DNA of 64,000 nucleotides. Origin: an uncultured Treponema sp. (GTDB lineage Bacteria; Spirochaetota; Spirochaetia; Treponematales; Treponemataceae). The DNA is taken from the NCBI GenBank assembly GCA_949300145.1, contig CASGDA010000001.1:62001-126000 (forward strand), in the 5' to 3' direction. Below are positions 54,210 through 63,004 of this stretch, in pieces. Both the position numbers and the translations under genes were made by a program. How positions within the stretch are numbered: the stretch's first letter is position 1; the number at the start of each line of letters is the position of its first letter. The notes under the pieces were generated by a model. The model was not told the DNA's origin. It ran no database searches and saw nothing but the letters and a program-made list of their open reading frames with translations.

Positions 54210-54788
54210 CTATTTAATAAGCCCGGCGAATCCGCCGAAAGACATTGAAAGAAGAGCCGCCGCGATAAACAAAATCGGGGTACCTTTGAGCATTTTCGGA
54301 ACGGGCGCGACCGCTATCCTCTCCCTTATACCGGCCAGAAGCAGAAGAGCCAGAAGGAAACCGGAGGCGGTTCCAACCGCATATACAAGGGATTCCACAA
54401 AAGAATAGCCTTTGGTGATAACATCAAAGGTTACAGCGAGAATGGCGCAGTTTGTCGTAATCAAAGCGAGGTAAACGCCCATCGCGCCGTAAAGGGCGGG
54501 CGCGGACTTTTTCAGATAGAATTCCACCAGCTGGACTAAACTTGCTATAACCAGAATAAAAGTAAGAATCTGTAAAAATTCAAGATGAAGGGGAACCAGA
54601 ATAAAAACATACAGAGGATAAGTCACAGCTGTCGCCAGCACAGTAACAAACAAAACGGCGATTCCCATACCGGTTGATTTTTTCACGTCGCTGGACATTC
54701 CGATAAACGGGCAGAGTGCCAAAAAACGCATAAGGACTGCATTTTCAATGAGCATTGCCGAAAGAAAAATTTTAAGCAGGTCGTTCAT
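54210..54788 (-). CDS. rnfA: Rnf complex membrane subunit RnfA
   Basis: The 192-residue protein has six membrane helices. It shows the LIENAVLMRFLALCPFIGMS start and a half shared by inversion with RnfE. The two form the membrane core holding a [2Fe-2S] cluster between them in known structures. Its ATG overlaps the rnfE stop (ATGA). Confidence 0.95.
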   Translation of the reverse strand: MNDLLKIFLSAMLIENAVLMRFLALCPFIGMSSDVKKSTGMGIAVLFVTVLATAVTYPLYVFILVPLHLEFLQILTFILVIASLVQLVEFYLKKSAPALYGAMGVYLALITTNCAILAVTFDVITKGYSFVESLVYAVGTASGFLLALLLLAGIRERIAVAPVPKMLKGTPILFIAAALLSMSFGGFAGLIK

Positions 54789-55459
54789 TCAGCATTCTCC
54801 TCTTTATTTTCCATGTCTGAATCGGATATTCCGGCCCGGGAATCACAGCCCGCCCGGCTTTTCTTTTTTTCACCGGCTTTTTTTATGGCGAAATTCAAAG
54901 CGATAAAGAAACCGAACACAAAAAAGCCTCCGGGAGACTGGGCAAAAAAGCCTATGCTTAAATCCTCCGGTAAAAGCCTGAATCCAAGCAGGGATCCGGC
55001 GCCCAAAAGTTCCCTGACAGCGGAAATCCCTGTAAGAACCCAGGTGTATCCAAGTCCCATTCCGAGGGCATCAAAGATAACTTCGTCCACGGTACGCTTC
55101 GAGGCGAAGGCTTCGACACGGCCCATGATGATACAGTTAACTACTATCAGCGGAATAAAAACACCCATTGATTTGGACAGGGCCGGTGTATAAGCCTTCA
55201 TGCACAAATCAACGATGGTGGTGAACGACGCTATGACTATGATAAAAACAGGTATACGGATTGAATCCGGAATAAGTTTCCGGAACAGGCTGATGATAAC
55301 TTCACTCATCAGCAGGACGAAAGTCATCGCGATGCCCATACCGATACCGTTCGCGACACTTGTCGTAACGGCCAGCGAGGAACACAGCCCTATCATCAAA
55401 ACGAGGAGAGGGTTTTCCTTAACAAGACCGTTTTTGAATAACGCACCATAATTTTTCAT
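54785..55459 (-). CDS. rnfE: Rnf complex membrane subunit RnfE
   Basis: The 224-residue protein has six membrane helices (GLVKENPLLVLMIGLCSSLAVTTS near the start, shown longer only to mark the family; GRVEAFA in the middle) and a Lys-rich tail. It pairs with RnfA. It overlaps both rnfG and rnfA by 4 nt. Confidence 0.95.
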   Translation of the reverse strand: MKNYGALFKNGLVKENPLLVLMIGLCSSLAVTTSVANGIGMGIAMTFVLLMSEVIISLFRKLIPDSIRIPVFIIVIASFTTIVDLCMKAYTPALSKSMGVFIPLIVVNCIIMGRVEAFASKRTVDEVIFDALGMGLGYTWVLTGISAVRELLGAGSLLGFRLLPEDLSIGFFAQSPGGFFVFGFFIALNFAIKKAGEKKKSRAGCDSRAGISDSDMENKEENAE

Positions 55460-56013
55460 AACGCCCCTCCGCTGAGATAAGAACCGGCGGCCTTTGCCGA
55501 TGCCCTGAGAATAGCCGCGGCGCCTCGGGAGCTTATGGTGGCACCGCTTATAGCCTGCACATCTTTTCCCACACTGAAATCATCTGAAAGGCTTTTCCCT
55601 TCAAACTGATCTGTGAAAGGGCTCTCCCCTATTTTTGTTCCCAGTCCGGCTGTGTCAGATGTTGCGGTCAGTTTGAAGCGGATCATTGTCCCCTCGGGAG
55701 AAAATGAAGAAAGCAGGGTCGAAGTTTTATATGTCGCTCCGGACGCCTGAATGAGAAGGCCAATGAACTGCCCCTGCTTTTCCGCCCGGAAAACCCTGTC
55801 AAAAACAATTTTCTCGTCAGGGGAAGAAACCCGGCCGGATACATCCTTAAAGGAATCCGCTTCCGGGAAAAACTCCGCAAAAGCTGAAAAAGCCTCTTTC
55901 TCGGCAGCCTGGGCGATTGCGGGGGCAGTGACATTGTAGACAAAGGCAAGCCCTATGCAGGCAGCGCAGGCATATGCGCTCAAAACAAGCGCGAGTTTAA
56001 TTGCATTACCCAT
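55456..56013 (-). CDS. rnfG: Rnf complex flavoprotein RnfG
   Basis: The 185-residue protein has one N-terminal membrane helix (about 7-27) and an extracytoplasmic FMN-binding domain. The flavinylation motif ISGATISSRG (Thr about residue 162) indicates covalent FMN, which needs an ApbE-type transferase that is not encoded in this window. It shares one base with rnfD. Confidence 0.95.
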   Translation of the reverse strand: MGNAIKLALVLSAYACAACIGLAFVYNVTAPAIAQAAEKEAFSAFAEFFPEADSFKDVSGRVSSPDEKIVFDRVFRAEKQGQFIGLLIQASGATYKTSTLLSSFSPEGTMIRFKLTATSDTAGLGTKIGESPFTDQFEGKSLSDDFSVGKDVQAISGATISSRGAAAILRASAKAAGSYLSGGAL

Positions 56014-57053
56014 TACTGCCTCCCCTTTTCAGAAGATTTATTCTTAACGGGAGGAACCCAGCCGTACTTTCTGACAATAATTTTATTCAGGAAGGGAACC
56101 ACCGCATTCATAATCAGGATGCTGAACATAACTCCCTCGGGATAACCGCCGAAAACCCTTATCAATGCGGCGATTACACCGCATCCGGCTCCAAAAATAA
56201 CACGGCCTGCGGGCGTCTGCGGCGTAGTGGCATAATCAGTCACCATAAACACAGAGCCGAACAAAAGTCCGCCTGAAAGAAGGGTCAAAACAGGATCCAC
56301 ACCGGCTATCCATGTGACGGCCACAGTTGCGGCAAGCATTGACAGGGGAGCCCTCCAGTCAATCACCTTCAGGGCAATCAGGACAATCCCCATAATGATT
56401 ATCACGGGAACAGCGGATTCCCCGATACAACCCGCGCGTCTGCCGATAAAATACGTAAAATACAAATCCGAAACGGAATCAAACCCGTTTTTTGCCGCTA
56501 TTTCTGCAGTCGAAAGAACGCCTGAGGATTCCGCCGGCTTTAAAAACGACAGAAGGGTCGCCTGGGAAACGGCATCAACGGAACCGCCGGAAGCGGTCTG
56601 AGAAAAAGGAGCGGTCCAGGTTGTCATAGCGGAAGAAAAGCTGACAAGAAGGAAGGCTCTTCCGGAAAGAGCCGGGTTGAATACATTCGCGCCCAGCCCT
56701 CCGAAAAATTCTTTTGCCACAACCACAGCGAACAATGCGCCGAGAACCGTCATCCAAACAGGAATCGAGGGAGGCAGGGTCATGGCCAGCAGAAGTCCGG
56801 TAATCACTGCGGAAAAATCACCCGCCCGGACCTGCTGTTTTGTCAAAAGCCTGAAAAGGGATTCAAACCCCACGCAGGAGACCACGGAAACGAATATCGT
56901 AACCAGGGCGGGAAAGCCGAAAAGGAAAATCCCGTAAGCGGCGACCGGCAACAGGGAAAAAACAACAGAAAGCATTATCTTCCGTGTTGTTCTGGACGAC
57001 GAATAATGGGGACCAGGTGAAATATATATTTCGTTTTTATCTGACTCAGCCAT
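56013..57053 (-). CDS. rnfD: Rnf complex membrane flavoprotein RnfD
   Basis: The 346-residue protein has about ten membrane helices, with FGGLGANVFNPALSGRAFL and the flavin-attachment region MVTDYATTPQTPAG, where Thr binds FMN in homologues. It continues the electron path between RnfC and RnfG. A 61-nt gap separates it from rnfC. Confidence 0.95.
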   Translation of the reverse strand: MAESDKNEIYISPGPHYSSSRTTRKIMLSVVFSLLPVAAYGIFLFGFPALVTIFVSVVSCVGFESLFRLLTKQQVRAGDFSAVITGLLLAMTLPPSIPVWMTVLGALFAVVVAKEFFGGLGANVFNPALSGRAFLLVSFSSAMTTWTAPFSQTASGGSVDAVSQATLLSFLKPAESSGVLSTAEIAAKNGFDSVSDLYFTYFIGRRAGCIGESAVPVIIIMGIVLIALKVIDWRAPLSMLAATVAVTWIAGVDPVLTLLSGGLLFGSVFMVTDYATTPQTPAGRVIFGAGCGVIAALIRVFGGYPEGVMFSILIMNAVVPFLNKIIVRKYGWVPPVKNKSSEKGRQ

Positions 57054-57114
57054 TAAACACTCCTGTTTCTTCCATATTAATAAACATAAGTATATTCATA
57101 ATCATCTTCCGTTT

Positions 57115-58524
57115 TTACGCCTTGGCCGCAGAAGCGGATTCAACAGCGGCAGACGCGGCCCTCCGCTGTTCCCTTTCACGCTGGCGCATCATTTCCTCAC
57201 GGACAAGCTGCTTGCCTATCCTGAAACGCTGGACGAGCTTTACGGAGGCGGGGCAAACATAAGCGCAGGTACCGCACTCAACACAGTCCATGAGTCCGTA
57301 CCGTTTCGCCGCCTCCAGATTATCAGCCTTGAGGGCGCGGACAATCAGAACGGGATTCAAGCGGCAGGCGCATACCGACATACACAGGGCGCAGCCTATG
57401 CAGGGGCCTTCCGCCGTCAGAGAGGTTTCCGCCTCTGTGAGGAACAGAACCCCGGAAGTGTTTTTCATAACCGGGAAGGAAGCGTTTTTCATGGAAACAC
57501 CCATCATCGGTCCGCCGGCGATAATTTTTACAACACCCGGCTTCAAGTCTGTATATTCAGGAATCAAATCACCGACAAGGGTTCCGATAGGCACGCACAC
57601 GTTTTTCGGGGAAACACAGGCGCCGCCGGAAATAGTCACGGAACGCTCAATGACAGGCCGACCTTCCCTGAAAGCTTCTGAAATGGATTTCAGCGTGCCC
57701 ACATTCAATACAACGCAGCCGGCGGAGGCCGGGATTCCTCCGGAAGGAACTTCCCTGCCGGTTACCGCCGAAATAAGCATTTTCTCCCCGCCCTGGGGAT
57801 ATTTTGTCTTGCACAGGACAATGGAAACGGGATAGGCGCCGGGACCAACAGGATTTGAACGCTGCACAGATACAGCCTTTTCCAGATACGGCAGGACATC
57901 ACGCTTATTGTCTTCCACCGCGATACAGCCGGAGGAAGCGCCGGTTATGTGCATTACAATGGCGAGTCCGTCGGTAATTTTCGACGCGTTCTCAATCATC
58001 GCACGGGCGTCCACGGTAAGGTAGGGTTCACATTCCGCGCCGTTTCCGATTACAGTGTCTATCTTCATCCCCTTGGGAGGATTAAGCTTGACATGGGCAG
58101 GGAAAGCGGCTCCGCCCATTCCCACTATCCCGGCGTCCCTTATCCGGGCGAGGGCCTCTTCTTTTGTGCAGGTAAAAGGATCCAAAGGAGGCATAAAGGC
58201 TGTTTCGGAATTATCCTCCGAGGCTTCTATAACAATGCAGGGGGCCTCGGAATTGCCTGTAACCAACCGGTTTTCTATCTTTTTTACTATACCGGAGACA
58301 GAGGAATGGACAGGTACAGACATGGGAGCAGCGGAATCAGCGATAATCTGCCCCTTCACCACCGAATCCCCGGGTTTTACGAGGGGGGAATTCGGGGCAC
58401 CGCCCTGCGTAACCGGAATGCATACTGTCTTTGTTGACGGGAAAGCCTGGATAACGGAAAGAGCCTCGGTCGCTTCTTTCCTTTCAGGAGGATGAATACC
58501 ACCTTTGAATGTTTTGAGTTTCAT
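57115..58524 (-). CDS. rnfC: Rnf complex NADH-binding subunit RnfC
   Basis: The 469-residue protein has a barrel-sandwich N-terminus, a Rossmann-like NADH/FMN domain (GMGGAAFPAHVK, VIGNGAECEPY), an SLBB domain, and two [4Fe-4S] motifs (CIGCALCMSVC, CVECGTCAYVCP). It exchanges electrons with NAD+/NADH. ATG 58524 (MKLKTFKGGIHPPE) matches the family start; the in-frame ATG at 58584 lies upstream of the predicted promoter. It has no Shine-Dalgarno, and the predicted leader is about 4 nt. Confidence 0.95.
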   Translation of the reverse strand: MKLKTFKGGIHPPERKEATEALSVIQAFPSTKTVCIPVTQGGAPNSPLVKPGDSVVKGQIIADSAAPMSVPVHSSVSGIVKKIENRLVTGNSEAPCIVIEASEDNSETAFMPPLDPFTCTKEEALARIRDAGIVGMGGAAFPAHVKLNPPKGMKIDTVIGNGAECEPYLTVDARAMIENASKITDGLAIVMHITGASSGCIAVEDNKRDVLPYLEKAVSVQRSNPVGPGAYPVSIVLCKTKYPQGGEKMLISAVTGREVPSGGIPASAGCVVLNVGTLKSISEAFREGRPVIERSVTISGGACVSPKNVCVPIGTLVGDLIPEYTDLKPGVVKIIAGGPMMGVSMKNASFPVMKNTSGVLFLTEAETSLTAEGPCIGCALCMSVCACRLNPVLIVRALKADNLEAAKRYGLMDCVECGTCAYVCPASVKLVQRFRIGKQLVREEMMRQREREQRRAASAAVESASAAKA

Positions 58525-58534
58525 ATTATTATTG

Positions 58535-58563
58535 ATACTAAGAGAAGGTTTTGCACAAGTCAA
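58535..58563 (-). promoter_or_regulatory. rnf operon promoter
   Basis: On the minus strand, TTGACT (58558-58563), 17 bp, TAGTAT (58535-58540), then 10 nt to ATG 58524. Confidence 0.6.
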
Positions 58564-58583
58564 GGGTTTTTTCAGCTTAGACA

Positions 58584-58611
58584 TTGAAAATGTGCAATAA
58601 TTGGTTATTAT
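58584..58611 (+). promoter_or_regulatory. Promoter of the outer-membrane gene pair
   Basis: TTGAAA (58584-58589), 16 bp, TATTAT (58606-58611). The predicted start near 58618 gives a leader of about 37 nt with ACGGAGG. Confidence 0.55.
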
Positions 58612-58654
58612 TTACACAAAATGTATGATTTAATACACAGACGGAGGTTCAGAA

Positions 58655-59722
58655 ATGAAACCAAAACCTTTTTTCACGGCAGTAATTCTAATACAATTAT
58701 TTGCGGCCGCAACGGCATTATACGGATATAATCCGCCGCTGGGAAATGAATCGGTTCTTTCCCTTTTTTCACCTCTTACGACAGGGGGAACGGCGAATGC
58801 GGCGGGAAGTTCTTTGGGCTCGGCCCTTCCTGGGGAACTCACGGTGAATCCGGCCCTGTCCGCGGGGGAACAGCGTGTTGTCCTGGATGTTTCCTATGCG
58901 GGATTATACGGCGCCGAAGATGACAGCGGATACGGAAACATAATAAACCTGGGAACGGTGATTCCCACTTCCTTCGCGGTTTTCGGAGGAAGCATTAATT
59001 TTATCCAATCTCCTTTTGAGGATTATCTGCCGCTCGGCACATCCCTTTCCGTTAATTTTTCAGCCTCGAAAGACTTGACCGAGCGTTTTTATGCCGGTGT
59101 CGGAATTTCAGGAATCTTCGGCGACGGGGATACGGGAATATCCGCAGGTATCGGAGCGCTCTATAACTTCGGGGATATATCCTTTGCCAAGGATCTGCGG
59201 GTCGGACTTTCACTGACGGGTATTGGAACGGAATTCAGGCCGAAAGACGCGTCCGGCATACGGAATCCGGAAAAAGACATAACAGGATATCCTTCCGCCT
59301 TCACCCTCAGGAGCGGCTTTTCATTCCTGCTTCTCAGGACGGAGAATTTAAACGCGGGGTTTTCCGCGGGGCTGTCCCTGCCCAGATTCCACAACGCCGT
59401 TTTTGATTTCGGAGCGGAAATCGAGGTAAAAAAACTATTCTTCGCCAAAGCAGGATGGACCTTAAATCTCCTTGAAATTGAAAAAGAGTGCGCAAGCCTG
59501 ATTCCTTCAGTGGCTCTGGGCGTAAAACTGAAAATCGGAAGCGGCGCGGCCGTAAAGCTCACCGACAGACAGGACTGGATGGAAAGTGAACTCACTCCGG
59601 TGATTGCATATAAACAATTTGACGGGGGCATACACGCCGTTTCCGCGGGAGCCACTTTGAAACTGGGACAAAAAGATGAAAAAGGCCCGGAAATAAAAAT
59701 AGAAATCCCGGAAGAATATTAA
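58655..59722 (+). CDS. Outer-membrane beta-barrel protein (UPF0164/PorV-like)
   Basis: The 355-residue protein has a signal peptide (about 1-22), a Gly/Ser/Ala-rich start (TGGTANAAGSSLGSALPGELTVNPA is the hallmark region, with NPA as in FadL/PorV-type barrels) and many amphipathic strands. Treponemes have several such UPF0164/FadL-like proteins, proposed to import long-chain fatty acids; PorV-like roles in surface export are another option. It is followed after 39 nt by a giant OmpA-family protein, probably its partner. Confidence 0.8.
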   Translation: MKPKPFFTAVILIQLFAAATALYGYNPPLGNESVLSLFSPLTTGGTANAAGSSLGSALPGELTVNPALSAGEQRVVLDVSYAGLYGAEDDSGYGNIINLGTVIPTSFAVFGGSINFIQSPFEDYLPLGTSLSVNFSASKDLTERFYAGVGISGIFGDGDTGISAGIGALYNFGDISFAKDLRVGLSLTGIGTEFRPKDASGIRNPEKDITGYPSAFTLRSGFSFLLLRTENLNAGFSAGLSLPRFHNAVFDFGAEIEVKKLFFAKAGWTLNLLEIEKECASLIPSVALGVKLKIGSGAAVKLTDRQDWMESELTPVIAYKQFDGGIHAVSAGATLKLGQKDEKGPEIKIEIPEEY

Positions 59723-59761
59723 CAGGCTGGAACCGGCAGCCTTACTTTTAAGGAGAAAAAT

Positions 59762-62700
59762 ATGCGAACAAAATTGATACGCACCGCCTTTTTCTTATTT
59801 GCGGTATTTATAATGGCTTCCGCGGGTTATGCCCGGGAAAGCCGGGGTATATACATATCCCCGAACAATGACGGCGTGAAGGATGCCCTGGAATTTTCAC
59901 TGGAAATCAAGGATGAAAGATATGTCCAGGCGTGGAGTTTCATCGTTGAGAATGAAAAAGGTGAAATTGTAAGGACCATAGCAAACAAGGAATCCAGACC
60001 CGAAATGGAGACCTCCTCCGGAATAAAAGGCGTCATGTCGAGCATATGGAGGATGATAACCAGGGTAAAACGCGGTGTTGATGTACCGGAAAAAATCCGC
60101 TGGGACGGGTTGATGGACAACGGGGCCACGGCTCCTGACGGAAAATATTTTTTCTATATAACCGCAGAGGATGACAACAAAAACACCCGGACAACAGAAA
60201 AAACACCTTTCTATATAGATAATACCCCGCCTGTGGTTTCAGTCAGTCCCCCGGAAGAAGAAGACGGAATGATATTCAGTCCCGACGGGGATAACCGGAA
60301 AGACACATTCAATGTGACACAATCCGGTTCCAATGAAGACTTGTGGGAAATCAGCATAACAAACGCGGCGGGACTCGTTGTCCGCAGTGAAAAGATATTT
60401 TCATCAGAACCGGGGGATTTTGTCTGGGACGGTAAAGATGATTCGGGGGGAATCGTCAATGACGGCGTTTATTCCTACACGGTAAGTTCAACGGACCGGG
60501 CGGGAAACAAATGCTCAGCGGAAATAAACAACATCATCGTAAACACTTTGAGACCGTCCGTAAGGCTCAGCATAGACACACAGGCTTTCTCCCCCAACGG
60601 AGACGGAATAAAGGACAGCCTGACTTTGACACCGGCCATCCCGGTCACGGAAGGCCTGCAATACTGGGACGTTTCAATAGTCAATGATTCAGGTGAAAAA
60701 GTACGCACTTACCGCATGGATTACGGTGATGGTGATTCCGGCATATCCGTGAATAAAATTTCTTTTGCAGGCGAAACGGAAGACGGCTTGGTTTTACCGG
60801 AAGGGAAATACAGGGCTTTTATGACGGCGGAATACAGGAACGGTCACAGGGCGGAAGCCCGCTCCCCTTCCTTCGTGCTCGATGTTACAGCTCCCAAGGC
60901 CTCGGTGAAAGCCTCAACCTCAATTTTCTCGCCGGTGGGAGACGGAGAGCTGGATACAGTTACATTCACACAGGAAGCCACGGAGGAAATTTTCTGGACG
61001 GCTGAAATTCTTCCGGTTACGGCGGAAAGCGGGGAAGCGTCCGCGGAAGCCGCCCGCACAATCCTGTTCGGTCCTGTACCGCCACAGGCCTTCGTATGGG
61101 ACGGAAGGACGGACACCGGGCGCATCGCCCCTGACGGCCGTTATATTTACAGGCTTTCCGCCACGGACACAGCGGGGAACACAGGTTCCTCAAATCCGGC
61201 GGAGGTCAGCCTGAACACGGAAAAAGCGGACGTAATCCTGCAGAGCGATTACACAGCCTTCTCCCCCAACGCGGACGGAACAAGGGATGTGATAACATTC
61301 ACCCCGGTGTTAAGGGCGGAAACACCTGTGGAAACCTATAAGCTGGAAATCAAAAATTCAGCCGGAATAACCGTGAGAACAATGAGCGGCGGAAGTTCCG
61401 TCCCGTCTTCATTCAAGTGGGACGGCAGACAGGACAGCGGTGAAAAAAAGCTTTGCCCCGACGGAACATATAAAGCGGTATTCTCCGTGACGCTTATAAA
61501 CAAAAGAACATCCGGCTCAACCTCACCTGATTTCAGGCTGGACACTAAATATCCTGAAATATCAATTTCAACTCCATGGCTGATATTCTCCCCGAACGAA
61601 CAAAGCTCAAGGAAAACAATACCTTTGAATCAAATATCCTCGGAGGAAAATATCTGGACGGGGAAAATCACGGACAAGGACAACAACACCGTGAGAAACA
61701 TTTCATGGCACGGCAAGGCGGTGAACTTTGAATGGGACGCCTGCGATGACTTCGGCAACAGAATAAAAGACGGGGTTTATTCATACACAGTTTCCTCAAC
61801 GGATGAAGCGGGAAATAAAACCGAAAAAACCGTCGATGGGATAACGGTTGACAGCAGGATTCCGAAAGCCTATATAACGGCCGCCCTTCCGGCGTTCTCT
61901 CCGAACGGGGACACGGTTATGGATGTCCAGACATTCGAAATTGAGACAAACATAACTGAAAATATTTCATCCTGGGAAATAAACATCGTCCCTGAAGATC
62001 CTGAATCCGAAGACATTGTAAAACAATGGTCATCGGTCCGGGACGGCGCCCTCCCTGAAAAGCTGGAATGGGACGGAAAGGACGGCTCCGGGAAAGCAGT
62101 GGAAGGGAAACACAGGGCTGTCATGTCCCTGGTTTATGAAAAAGGTGAAAGCACGGCTGCGATAACACCGGCTTTCCTTATCAACACGACTCCTCCTGAG
62201 CTGGAAGTAAACCTTGCTCCAAGATTCTTCAGTCCTGATAATGACGGTATCGATGACGATTTGTTTATAAATCTGTCGGCGAAATCCATTTCACCTTTTG
62301 AAGAATGGTCTTTTGAAATAAAAGAACCTGAAGGCACTTCGGGAAGGACATTCTGGTCGGCGGGCGGAAACGGAACGATTACGGAACAAATAATCTGGGA
62401 CGGAAGGTCTTCAACAGGAGAACCGGTACAGGCCGCGACAGATTATCCGTATACGTTCACTGTCAGGGACAATGTTGGGATGACCTCGGTTGTACGCGGT
62501 TATATCCCCGTTGATGTCCTTGTTATCAGGGACGGGAATAACCTGAAAATAGCGGTACCGTCCATAATTTTCGCGAAAAACGTTGCGACTTTTGACGGAC
62601 TTGACGAAAGCATCATCGAAAAGAACAACCAGATTCTCAGCCGGGTTGCGGAAATTCTCAACAAGTTCAAAACCTACAATGTTGTAATTGAAGGTCATGC

Positions 62701-62917
62701 AAACAACGTGACCGGAACGGAAAGGGAAGACCGGGAGGAACTCATCCCGCTTTCCCAGGCCAGGGCCGATGCCATAAAGGAAATCCTTTCCGAAAACGGT
62801 GTCAACAAGTCAAGGCTCACAACCTCCGGAATGGGCGGAACAAAACCGGTTGTGCCCAGAGAAGACAGGGACAACTGGTGGAAGAACAGACGGGTTGAAT
62901 TTATTCTCATAAAGTAA
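59762..62917 (+). CDS. Repeat protein with FlgD-type Ig units and C-terminal OmpA domain
   Basis: The 1051-residue protein has a signal peptide (to about residue 24) and eight repeats of about 105 residues. Each starts with an FSPNxDGxxD-like motif (about residues 31, 171, 275, 388, 499, 608, 712, 821) and continues with a W-E-I strand, WDG..D..G and DGxYxY, as in FlgD/CHU_C-type Ig domains. Repeat 6 is degenerate (FSPNEQSSRK). A C-terminal OmpA domain (about 935-1051; VIEGHANN, LSQARADAIKEIL, NRRVEF) anchors it to peptidoglycan. The Asp-rich loops may bind calcium. AAGGAG lies 6 nt before the ATG; it is co-transcribed with the barrel gene. Confidence 0.9.
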   Translation: MRTKLIRTAFFLFAVFIMASAGYARESRGIYISPNNDGVKDALEFSLEIKDERYVQAWSFIVENEKGEIVRTIANKESRPEMETSSGIKGVMSSIWRMITRVKRGVDVPEKIRWDGLMDNGATAPDGKYFFYITAEDDNKNTRTTEKTPFYIDNTPPVVSVSPPEEEDGMIFSPDGDNRKDTFNVTQSGSNEDLWEISITNAAGLVVRSEKIFSSEPGDFVWDGKDDSGGIVNDGVYSYTVSSTDRAGNKCSAEINNIIVNTLRPSVRLSIDTQAFSPNGDGIKDSLTLTPAIPVTEGLQYWDVSIVNDSGEKVRTYRMDYGDGDSGISVNKISFAGETEDGLVLPEGKYRAFMTAEYRNGHRAEARSPSFVLDVTAPKASVKASTSIFSPVGDGELDTVTFTQEATEEIFWTAEILPVTAESGEASAEAARTILFGPVPPQAFVWDGRTDTGRIAPDGRYIYRLSATDTAGNTGSSNPAEVSLNTEKADVILQSDYTAFSPNADGTRDVITFTPVLRAETPVETYKLEIKNSAGITVRTMSGGSSVPSSFKWDGRQDSGEKKLCPDGTYKAVFSVTLINKRTSGSTSPDFRLDTKYPEISISTPWLIFSPNEQSSRKTIPLNQISSEENIWTGKITDKDNNTVRNISWHGKAVNFEWDACDDFGNRIKDGVYSYTVSSTDEAGNKTEKTVDGITVDSRIPKAYITAALPAFSPNGDTVMDVQTFEIETNITENISSWEINIVPEDPESEDIVKQWSSVRDGALPEKLEWDGKDGSGKAVEGKHRAVMSLVYEKGESTAAITPAFLINTTPPELEVNLAPRFFSPDNDGIDDDLFINLSAKSISPFEEWSFEIKEPEGTSGRTFWSAGGNGTITEQIIWDGRSSTGEPVQAATDYPYTFTVRDNVGMTSVVRGYIPVDVLVIRDGNNLKIAVPSIIFAKNVATFDGLDESIIEKNNQILSRVAEILNKFKTYNVVIEGHANNVTGTEREDREELIPLSQARADAIKEILSENGVNKSRLTTSGMGGTKPVVPREDRDNWWKNRRVEFILIK

Positions 62918-62934
62918 CCGGGTATACCCGGGTA

Positions 62935-62976
62935 GTTGCACATCCTGCGGGAACCCATACCGCGGGATGTTGTAAC
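62935..62976. repeat. Imperfect inverted repeat overlapping the yeiH-type -35
   Basis: Arms of 16-17 nt (GTTGCACATCCTGCGG and CCGCGGGATGTTGTAAC) pair with one bulge and about two mismatches around a 9-nt loop. No T-run follows. The right arm includes the -35 hexamer of the downstream promoter, so it may be an operator as well as a partial terminator. A short CCGGGTATACCCGG palindrome lies just upstream (62918-62931). Confidence 0.6.
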
Positions 62977-62998
62977 TTAATATTGTTTATATTATACT
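62970..62998 (+). promoter_or_regulatory. Leaderless promoter of the YeiH-type gene
   Basis: TTGTAA (62970-62975), 17 bp, TATACT (62993-62998), then 6 nt to ATG 63005, so the predicted first transcribed base is the A of the ATG. Confidence 0.7.
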
Positions 62999-63004
62999 CG
63001 TCCC

